The position numbers and the translations under genes were made by a program. A DNA stretch of 64,000 bases. Origin: VBDM01 sp035499735 (GTDB taxonomy: Bacteria > Pseudomonadota > Gammaproteobacteria > Burkholderiales > SG8-39). This document shows, one piece after another, positions 56,859-64,000 of this stretch. The notes beneath the pieces are model-generated. The model did not search any database. It was given only the letters and a program-made list of their open reading frames with translations, and was not told the origin of the DNA. The stretch is from assembly GCA_035499735.1 (NCBI GenBank), contig DATJYC010000051.1:1-64000 (forward strand). Reading direction: 5' to 3'. The first letter of the stretch is position 1; each line of letters opens with the position of its first letter.

Positions 56859-57599
56859 CTAGGTTCCGCGCTCGAGGCGGAGCGCGATCCGTTCCGGAAG
56901 CTTGGCGGCTCGGACCTTCATCGCCGCGGCGCGATGGTCATACGGGACACGATAGAACGTGAGCCGTTCGCGCTCCGAGTCGAACATCGCATAGCATGCC
57001 GCGCTGTTCCGGTCGCGCGGTTGACCCGCCGAGCCGACGATCGCAAGCCATTGTCTCTGCCTCGCGGCCGGAATCGGCACGTCCGGCACGGGCTGGAACA
57101 GCACGGTACGCCCGCTCGGTCCGCGAAAGTAAAGCTGCGGCTCGTGCACGTGGCCGCAGAAGACGTAGCTTGTCCCCGCGGCCCGCATGCTGGCGTCCGC
57201 TTGCGCAGCGCTTGCGATGTAGACCCACTGCTCAGGCGCGGCGGCGCTAGCATGGACGAAAAGCATGCCCTGCTCCCTCACGACGAGCGGCAGCCCCTGC
57301 AGGAAGGCTCGCTGGCTCGCGCCCAATTGCCCTCGGGTCCAAACGATGGCGGCCTGCGCGTGGGGATGGAGATCCGTTGCCTGACCGAGGGCCGCGGCGT
57401 CGTGATTCCCGAGCACTACCACGGCGCCCTTTCGCGCGTGGCTCTCGATCAGGTCAAGGACGGCCACCGGATCCGCGCCATATCCCACCAAGTCGCCGAG
57501 AAACGCGAACCGCTCCGCGCCCAGGTCGTGCGCGTGCGCCAGGCAGGTGGAAATCGCTTCCAAGTTGCCGTGGATGTCGGCGAACATTGCCGTCTTCAT
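56859..57599 (-). CDS. Calcineurin-type metallophosphoesterase, copy B
   Basis: This 246-aa protein is equal in length to copy A and collinear with it. It has DIH, FLGDLVGYGADP, GNHD, FVHAS and CGHVHEP with all metal-binding residues, plus the shared C-terminal segments QPRD and RERLTFYRVPYDH. ATG 57599 (MKTAMFADIHGN) aligns with the start of copy A and is preferred to the GTG at 57623. It follows the OmpR-type regulator gene by 44 bases and precedes kinase-USP copy B. It is presumably a cytosolic protein phosphatase or nucleotide hydrolase. Confidence 0.88.
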   Translation of the reverse strand: MKTAMFADIHGNLEAISTCLAHAHDLGAERFAFLGDLVGYGADPVAVLDLIESHARKGAVVVLGNHDAAALGQATDLHPHAQAAIVWTRGQLGASQRAFLQGLPLVVREQGMLFVHASAAAPEQWVYIASAAQADASMRAAGTSYVFCGHVHEPQLYFRGPSGRTVLFQPVPDVPIPAARQRQWLAIVGSAGQPRDRNSAACYAMFDSERERLTFYRVPYDHRAAAMKVRAAKLPERIALRLERGT

Positions 57600-57643
57600 G
57601 ATCTCGCGCGCCTCGCCGGGCACCTTGCGCGTCGGATTGGCGT

Positions 57644-58315
57644 TCAGTTGGTGCCGACGTCGCGAACGCGGTATCCGAGACCGCGCACGGTTACGATCTC
57701 GACTCCCGCGGCTCTCAACTTCTTGCGCAAGCGATGCACATAGACCTCTATCGCGTTGGTGCTGACCTCTTCACCCCACTCGCAAAGGTGGTCGAGGAGT
57801 TGTCCCTTGCTCACCCAGCGTCCGGCGCGCTGCACAAGCATCTCGAGCAGCGTGCTCTCGCGCGCCGAGAGGTCCACAACCTCCCCATTTATCCTTGCGA
57901 CCTTGCCGACCGGGTCGTAGCTAAGGCCCCCGTGCCGGAGCAGGGTAGGAGTGCTCGAGATGCGGCGCGTGAGCGCCCGTACGCGCGCTTTCAGCTCTTC
58001 CAGAGCGAAGGGCTTGGCAAGATAGTCATCCGCTCCGCGATCGAGTCCGCGGACGCGGTCCTCCACGCCGTTCTGGGCCGTAAGAATGAGCACCGGCATC
58101 TCCCGGTCCCGGCTGCGCAATCGCCTCAACACTTCCAGGCCGCTCATCTTCGGGAGGTTCAGATCGAGGATGAGCAGGTCGAATTCGAAGGCTGCCGTCG
58201 CGCTGTCGGCTTCCGCGCCGGAATTGACGCAATCCACCGCATAGCCCGAATCGCGCAGGCTGCGGGTCAGCCCTTCCGCAAGCTGCACGTCATCTTCTGC
58301 GATCAGAATCCGCAT
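57644..58315 (-). CDS. OmpR-family response regulator (TctD/QseB-like) without adjacent kinase
   Basis: This 223-aa regulator has a receiver domain (1-115; EDD at 7-9, Asp51 in LILDLNLPKMSG, Lys in YLAKPF) and an OmpR-type winged helix (about 130-220; SARESTLLEMLVQRAG, EVYVHRLRKKLRAAG, VRGLGYRV). No histidine kinase gene of the usual QseC type lies next to it, so it is locally orphan. It heads the - strand run toward the MFS gene and may control it. Its cognate kinase could be the SSF-kinase 2.5 kb downstream. Confidence 0.92.
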   Translation of the reverse strand: MRILIAEDDVQLAEGLTRSLRDSGYAVDCVNSGAEADSATAAFEFDLLILDLNLPKMSGLEVLRRLRSRDREMPVLILTAQNGVEDRVRGLDRGADDYLAKPFALEELKARVRALTRRISSTPTLLRHGGLSYDPVGKVARINGEVVDLSARESTLLEMLVQRAGRWVSKGQLLDHLCEWGEEVSTNAIEVYVHRLRKKLRAAGVEIVTVRGLGYRVRDVGTN

Positions 58316-58413
58316 CCATCTTCCCCTCCACCGGCGCCGTATTCTTCTTTCCCGCGCGGCATGCGGCTCTTCAAATCAGTGTAGCAAATCCCTACCCTCG
58401 AGGCGTGCACGCC

Positions 58414-58440
58414 AAAAAAAAGCCCCGCTCCTAGCGGGGC
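58414..58440 (-). terminator. Intrinsic terminator of the groESL operon
   Basis: An 8-bp stem (AGCGGGGC / GCCCCGCT on the - strand) with a 3-base loop is followed by eight T residues on the - strand, 36 bases after the groEL stop. It is a textbook factor-independent terminator. Confidence 0.92.
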
Positions 58441-58475
58441 CCTTGGGAGTGCCTCTAGGGCGCTCCACGCACACA

Positions 58476-60128
<1,653 letters not shown>

Positions 60129-60164
60129 ATCTCACTCCTGAGTTTGTGATCGTTTGATCTGGAC

Positions 60165-60458
60165 CTACTTGGTGACGACACCCATGATGTCGTCCTCGCG
60201 CATGACAAGGTACTCAGTGCCCTCAACCTTTACGGCTTGCCCCGAGTATTTTCCGAAGAGAATGCGATCCCCGACCTTGACGTCGAGCGGGCGAACCTTG
60301 CCGTCTTCGAGGATCTTGCCCTTGCCGATGGCTACGACTTCGCCCTGATCGGGCTTCTCGCCGGCCGTATCAGGAATCACGATCCCGCCGGCAGACTTGC
60401 TCTCCGCGTCGAGACGCTTCACCACGACGCGATCGTGCAAAGGGCGAATCTTGTTCAT
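60165..60458 (-). CDS. groS: Co-chaperonin GroES
   Basis: This 97-aa protein caps GroEL. IRPLHDRVVVKRLDAE, the mobile loop SKSAGGIVIPDTAGEKP and VGDRILFGKYSGQ are characteristic. Two adjacent ATG codons exist (60461 and 60458); the perfect AAAGGAGG Shine-Dalgarno at 60474-60467 is best spaced for the second. The 5' leader carries two competing hairpins and the promoter lies over a CIRCE element. Confidence 0.98.
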   Translation of the reverse strand: MNKIRPLHDRVVVKRLDAESKSAGGIVIPDTAGEKPDQGEVVAIGKGKILEDGKVRPLDVKVGDRILFGKYSGQAVKVEGTEYLVMREDDIMGVVTK

Positions 60459-60477
60459 CATTGGAACCTCCTTTAGC

Positions 60478-60509
60478 AAAAAGTTAGCGGCCACTAACTC
60501 TCTGTGGCC
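60478..60509 (-). promoter_or_regulatory. Two mutually exclusive hairpins in the groES leader
   Basis: On the - strand, GGCCAC (60509-60504) can pair with GTGGCC (60494-60489) around a 9-base loop. Overlapping it, AGTTAG (60499-60494) can pair with CTAACT (60487-60482), followed at once by TTTT. The two stems share bases and cannot form together. The second resembles an intrinsic terminator, the first an antiterminator; both lie between the transcription start and the Shine-Dalgarno. Confidence 0.45.
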
Positions 60510-60534
60510 TCAGCGAATATGGGGAATGACGCTA

Positions 60535-60561
60535 TTAGCACTCGTCTCTGGCGAGTGCTAA
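60535..60561 (-). promoter_or_regulatory. CIRCE operator (HrcA-binding site)
   Basis: TTAGCACTC-N9-GAGTGCTAA is a perfect match to the CIRCE consensus, the binding site of the heat-shock repressor HrcA. It lies about 75 bp upstream of groES and its edge overlaps the -10 box of the promoter, so bound HrcA would block transcription start. Confidence 0.95.
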
Positions 60562-60589
60562 TGATAAGTACGAGATCTTAGGATTTCAA
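60561..60589 (-). promoter_or_regulatory. Sigma70-type promoter of groESL
   Basis: TTGAAA (60589-60584) and TATCAT (60566-60561) on the - strand are separated by exactly 17 bases, each with five of six consensus positions. The expected start falls within the CIRCE element. A preceding CTTGAAA also resembles a sigma32 -35 element, but no CCCCAT-type -10 follows. Confidence 0.82.
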
Positions 60590-60710
60590 GCCCTTCTGCG
60601 ATATTCAAAGGCCGGGGAAGTGCCGCCTGTACAAGGGCAATCCTTCCCACATAAGCGCATTGGAACGAATCTGGAGAAGTTGGATTACATTGGTCAGCCA
60701 ACCGCTTGGC

Positions 60711-60740
60711 TTGACACAAGTTTCGTCATTGGATTACAGT
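60711..60740 (+). promoter_or_regulatory. Possible sigma70-type promoter of the outer-membrane protein gene
   Basis: A perfect TTGACA at 60711-60716 is followed after 18 bases by TACAGT (four of six consensus bases). It lies 64 bases upstream of the ATG at 60804. The rest of the 340-bp space between groES and this gene holds the groES control elements and nothing else I recognise. Confidence 0.45.
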
Positions 60741-60803
60741 GCATTGCTACTGTCGATCTCAGACCTTTCCCAGGGACGAAGAGGGGAAAAAGGGGCCTAC
60801 TCG

Positions 60804-61439
60804 ATGAAATACCCAGTTGTGCGCTGCCTGGTCGCGTCTGTTCTGCTGATCGCCCCTTGGGGGGGCGCCGCCGGCGCCGACTACTGGTACGCGGGTGTAG
60901 GGCTGGGCTATGGAAAAGTCGAGTTCTATCCGGCCGACTTCTCCTCGGGCGGCGCAGCCCAGGAAACGATACGCGATGCCGACCTCGGATTCACCGGCGC
61001 GATCGGCGTGCAGTTCAACCGAAATTGGGCCTTCGAGGTGAATTTCATCCAACTCGGGAAATTCTCCTACAAGTACACCCAGGGCGCGAACACACAGGAG
61101 GACATCTACGAAGTTTCCGGATGGGGCGGCTCGTTCCTGCCGACGATCCCGCTGACCCGAAGCTTCTCGCTATTCGGCCGCCTCGGAGTCCTGGCCGGCC
61201 AAGCGCGGAACACGATCAGAAACCCTGCGCCCGCGTATGACGGCAGCGTCTCGGCGGTCCAGGTGAATACGACCAGCTTCCTGTCCGGGTTTGGTGCCCA
61301 GTACTTTCTGGACCGGGATATCGGCATTCGCGTCGAGTACCAGAATCTCGGCAAGGTCGGCACCAGCGGCTCGTGTGGCACCTGCACGGGCCGCGCCAAC
61401 GCGCAATTCCTCTCGGCTAGCGCGCTGTTCACGTTCTGA
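60804..61439 (+). CDS. Outer-membrane beta-barrel protein (OmpW/OmpA-barrel-like)
   Basis: This 211-aa protein has a signal peptide (1-25, cleavage near AGADYW), alternating hydrophobic strands such as YWYAGVGLGYGKVEF, IGVQFNRNWAFEVNF and IGIRVEYQNLGKVG, and ends in an aromatic residue (ALFTF), typical for an 8-stranded outer-membrane barrel. A Cys-rich tight loop (SGSCGTCTGR) near the C-terminus is unusual. The ATG at 60804 is preceded by AGGGG. The function is unknown. It is divergent from groES and convergent with ubiD. Confidence 0.8.
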   Translation: MKYPVVRCLVASVLLIAPWGGAAGADYWYAGVGLGYGKVEFYPADFSSGGAAQETIRDADLGFTGAIGVQFNRNWAFEVNFIQLGKFSYKYTQGANTQEDIYEVSGWGGSFLPTIPLTRSFSLFGRLGVLAGQARNTIRNPAPAYDGSVSAVQVNTTSFLSGFGAQYFLDRDIGIRVEYQNLGKVGTSGSCGTCTGRANAQFLSASALFTF

Positions 61440-61459
61440 CGCCCGCGCGGCGCGGGGAC

Positions 61460-62938
61460 CTAGATACCTAAGTCCTTCCACAGCGCGTCTACGCGGCGCT
61501 TCACCTCGGCCGTCATTGCGATCGGCCGACCCCAGCTGCGCGACGTTTCCGCGCTCCACTTGTTCGTGGCATCTATCCCCATCTTGGCGCCCAGTCCCGC
61601 GACGGGGCTCGCAAAATCGAGATAATCGATAGGGGTGTTCTCGACGACCACGACGTCCCGCGCGGCGTCCACGCGAGTGGTGAGCGCCCAGACGACTTCT
61701 TTCCATTCGCGAATGTCGATGTCGTCGTCGGTGACGACGATGAACTTCGTGTACATGAACTGGCGCAACGCGCTCCAGATTCCGAACATTACCCGCTTGG
61801 CGTGCCCCGGGTACTGCTTTCTCATGCTCGCCACAGCGAGCCTGTACGAGCATCCCTCGGGAGGCAGGTAGAAGTCCTCGATCTCCGGAAACTGCTTCTT
61901 CAGTATCGGAACGAAGACCTCGTTCAGCGCCGCGCCGAGTACCGCCGGTTCGTCCGGCGGTTTGCCAGTGTAGGTCGAGTGATAGATCGGGTCCTGTCGG
62001 AGGGTGACGCGCTCCAGGGTGAGCACGGGGAACACTTCCTTCTCGTTGTAGTAACCCGTGTGGTCGCCGAACGGACCCTCGAGGGCCGTCTCGCCCGCAT
62101 GGATGACTCCTTCGAGAACGATTTCGCTGGTCGCGGGCACCTGCAGCTCCGATCCTAGACACTTCGTGACCTCGGTCCGCGAGCCCCGCAGCAGGCGCGC
62201 GAACTCGTATTCCGACAGCGTATCGGGAATAGGAGCTACCGCCGCGAGCATTGTCGCGGGGTCCGCCCCCAGCGCGACCGCAACCGGGAAAGGCTGTCCA
62301 GGATGAGCCTTCGAGTGCTCTTGAAAGTCGATCGCGCCCCCCCGGTGCGGGAGCCACCTCATGATCACCTTGTTGGGACCGATAACCTGCTGCCTGTAGA
62401 TCCCCAGGTTCTGACGCGCCTTGTGCGGGCCGCGCGTGATCGTCAAGCCCCAGGTAATCAGGGGCCCGGCGTCTTCGGGCCAGCATGTCTGTATGGGAAG
62501 ACGCGAGAGATCGACGTCCTTGCCTTCCCACACGGCCGCCTGACACGGCGCCCCGGAAATCTCCTTTGGCGACATCGGCACGACCTGCTTGGCAATCGGG
62601 AGCCAGCGCTCGAGTACGTCGCGAAACCCGCGCGGGGGCTCGGGTTCCTTCAGGAAGGCCAGAAGCGTGCCGATGTCGCGCAGCGCCTCGATGGGGTCAG
62701 CGTCAGGCTCGGCGCCCATTGCGAGGGCGATGCGACGGGTCGTGCCGAAAAGGTTGCCCAGCACCGGGATCGATTGGCCCTTCGGCTTCTCGAACAACAG
62801 CGCGGGCCCACCCGATCGGAGCACCCGGTCGCAAATCTCGGTCATTTCGAGGCTCGGATCGACCTCCGCGCGCACGCGCCTCAGCGCTCCCATGTCCTCG
62901 AGCTGCAAGAGGAACTCGCGCAGGTCACGATAGGCCAT
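61460..62938 (-). CDS. ubiD: 3-octaprenyl-4-hydroxybenzoate decarboxylase UbiD
   Basis: This 492-aa prenylated-FMN-dependent decarboxylase acts after UbiA in ubiquinone synthesis. MAYRDLREFLLQLEDMG, PVLGNLFGTTRRIALAMG, HRGGAIDFQEH, EGPFGDHTGYYNEKE, YLPPEGCSYRLAVASMRKQYPGHA and VVTDDDIDIREW match the family closely. A partner flavin prenyltransferase gene (ubiX) is not in the window. It is 21 bp from the end of ubiA and co-directional with it. Confidence 0.97.
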   Translation of the reverse strand: MAYRDLREFLLQLEDMGALRRVRAEVDPSLEMTEICDRVLRSGGPALLFEKPKGQSIPVLGNLFGTTRRIALAMGAEPDADPIEALRDIGTLLAFLKEPEPPRGFRDVLERWLPIAKQVVPMSPKEISGAPCQAAVWEGKDVDLSRLPIQTCWPEDAGPLITWGLTITRGPHKARQNLGIYRQQVIGPNKVIMRWLPHRGGAIDFQEHSKAHPGQPFPVAVALGADPATMLAAVAPIPDTLSEYEFARLLRGSRTEVTKCLGSELQVPATSEIVLEGVIHAGETALEGPFGDHTGYYNEKEVFPVLTLERVTLRQDPIYHSTYTGKPPDEPAVLGAALNEVFVPILKKQFPEIEDFYLPPEGCSYRLAVASMRKQYPGHAKRVMFGIWSALRQFMYTKFIVVTDDDIDIREWKEVVWALTTRVDAARDVVVVENTPIDYLDFASPVAGLGAKMGIDATNKWSAETSRSWGRPIAMTAEVKRRVDALWKDLGI

Positions 62939-62959
62939 GCGAACCTCTGTCGCCTGCTC

Positions 62960-63850
62960 TTACGCCCATGGAATGCCCCGTCTCGCGGCGAAGTCGGCGA
63001 ACATTCCGGCGAAGACCGCCGCGCCCACCCAGTTGTTCTGGTTGAAGGCCCTGAAGCAACCCTCCCGGTCGCGGCCGCGGATGAGGCGGTAGTGATACCC
63101 CATCAATGCCGCCGCGCCGGCGAGGCCCAGATAGTAGATCGGGCCCATCCCGTAGTGCACGCCCTCGCCCGCGAGCAAGGCGAGCGTGGCGCCGTAGCAA
63201 ATCATCACGGCGAGCACGTCGTATCGCCCGAGAGTAATCGCGGCGGTCTTGATTCCGATGCGAACGTCGTCGTCGCGGTCGACCATGGCGTACTCGGTAT
63301 CGTAAGCGATCGCCCAGAAGACATTGGCGAGAAGCAACCACCATCCCTCCGGAGGAACCGTATCCAGCAAGGCGGCGTACCCCATTGGGATACCAAAGCC
63401 GAACGCGATCCCGAGGTAGGCCTGCGGAATCGCAAGGAACCGCTTCGTCAGCGGATAGGTCGCGGCGAGGGCGAGCGCGACGAAGGACAGGAGCACGGTG
63501 AGGCGATTCAGGGAAAGAACCAGTGCAAACGCCGAAAGCGTCAAGACGCTCGCCAGCCCCCAAGCCTCGGCGCGGCTGACGGCTCCAGTGGCCAAAGGAC
63601 GGGCCATGGTGCGCTTCACCTTGGCATCGAAGCGCCAGTCCGCGAGATCGTTCATCACGCAGCCCGCCGAGCGCATGAGCACCGTCCCGAGACTGAAGAT
63701 CCAGACCATGCGTCCTGCCGGCTTGCCGTCGCTCGCGAGCCACAGCGCCCACAGCGTGGGCCAAAGGAGGAGCAGAGTGCCGATCGGCCTGTCGAGCCGC
63801 ATCAGCCGCTCATACAGAGTGAGCCTCGCGGCAAGGGTGCCCAGATTCAT
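62960..63850 (-). CDS. ubiA: 4-hydroxybenzoate polyprenyltransferase UbiA
   Basis: This 296-aa integral membrane enzyme prenylates 4-hydroxybenzoate. It has the two Asp-rich metal-diphosphate motifs NDLADWRFD (first) and DRDDD (second), and about eight hydrophobic helices. ATG 63850 begins the conserved MNLGTLAARLTLYERLMRLDRPIGTLLLL; an earlier in-frame ATG at 63880 adds ten non-conserved residues. It follows recG by 26 bases. Confidence 0.96.
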   Translation of the reverse strand: MNLGTLAARLTLYERLMRLDRPIGTLLLLWPTLWALWLASDGKPAGRMVWIFSLGTVLMRSAGCVMNDLADWRFDAKVKRTMARPLATGAVSRAEAWGLASVLTLSAFALVLSLNRLTVLLSFVALALAATYPLTKRFLAIPQAYLGIAFGFGIPMGYAALLDTVPPEGWWLLLANVFWAIAYDTEYAMVDRDDDVRIGIKTAAITLGRYDVLAVMICYGATLALLAGEGVHYGMGPIYYLGLAGAAALMGYHYRLIRGRDREGCFRAFNQNNWVGAAVFAGMFADFAARRGIPWA

Positions 63851-63876
63851 GGAGGCCGCATTGTAGCGCCTGCCCC

Positions 63877-64000
63877 TCAAGCTCCGAGGAAATGGGCTCG
63901 CCCGCCCAGCCAGCGCTCGAGGTGACGCTCCGCGCGGTCCGGATATTCGGTGAGAAGCACCTCCGCCGCCGAGCGGGCGGCCTCGAGCAGATCTCCGTCC
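63877..64000 (-). CDS. recG: ATP-dependent DNA helicase RecG (C-terminal 40 residues only)
   Basis: Only the last 40 codons and the stop are inside the window. The fragment reads LLTEYPDRAERHLERWLGG and ends in HFLGA, the shape of the RecG C-terminus (tyrosine-proline, then a basic helix ending R-W). RecG acts on branched DNA in recombination and fork repair. The identification rests on this short stretch and on its place beside ubiA. Confidence 0.7.
   Translation of the reverse strand, partial: DGDLLEAARSAAEVLLTEYPDRAERHLERWLGGRAHFLGA

Noticed and set aside
60561..60590. Sigma32-type heat-shock promoter for groESL
   Set aside because: CTTGAAA fits the -35, but no CCCCAT-like -10 follows at 13-15 bases, while the sigma70 match is strong at 17-bp spacing.

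Overview
The window is a dense, high-GC chromosomal segment of a betaproteobacterium; the order cannot be fixed from sequence alone. The evidence is the gene order: lptD-surA-pdxA-rsmA with divergent amgK-murU, miaB-phoH-ybeY-corC-lnt-glyQ-glyS-gmhB-plsC, dusB-fis-purH-purD-hemF, argH divergent from an algZ/algR-type pair followed by hemC-hemD-hemX-hemY, hemA-prfA-prmC-grxD, a HrcA/CIRCE-type groESL operon, and ubiD-ubiA-recG. Enzymes for ubiquinone and oxygen-dependent haem synthesis (HemF) point to aerobic respiration. LPS assembly and lipoprotein genes show a Gram-negative envelope. I see no insertion sequence, prophage, CRISPR array or replication origin. Genes are tightly packed, with many ATGA or GTGA overlaps that imply translational coupling.

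Layout. 0-7 kb: end of an FAD-dependent oxidase, a TPR/O-GlcNAc-transferase-like glycosyltransferase, rpe, apaG, mltA, dsbC, a UbiH-family hydroxylase and tRNA-Met. 7-18.5 kb: a + strand run for tRNA modification, rRNA maturation, lipoprotein acylation, glycyl-tRNA synthetase, heptose and phospholipid synthesis. 18.5-24 kb: the - strand LptD/SurA operon. 24-34.4 kb: + strand cell-wall recycling (amgK, murU), pepP, ubiH, then dusB-fis-purH-purD-hemF and an aldo/keto reductase. 34.4-40 kb: - strand haem genes led by a sensor/regulator pair. 40-46 kb: argH, a fructosamine-kinase-like gene and the hemA operon. 46-47.9 kb: a JmjC-like cupin, an FkbM methyltransferase and tRNA-Phe. 48-58.3 kb: a signalling region. 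58.4-61.4 kb: groESL and an outer-membrane barrel protein. 61.4-64 kb: ubiD, ubiA and the end of recG.

The part most worth following up is 48-58.3 kb. A two-gene module, a 246-aa calcineurin-type phosphoesterase followed by a Ser/Thr kinase fused to a universal-stress-protein domain, occurs twice in opposite orientation. The second copy sits in a compact - strand run with an OmpR-type regulator, a two-TM small protein, a CbrA-like transporter/histidine kinase without a PAS domain, a single-domain receiver and an MHS-family transporter with an unusual periplasmic insertion. Together they look like a membrane sensing system in which two-component and Ser/Thr phosphorylation may be combined. This is an inference from domains and gene order.
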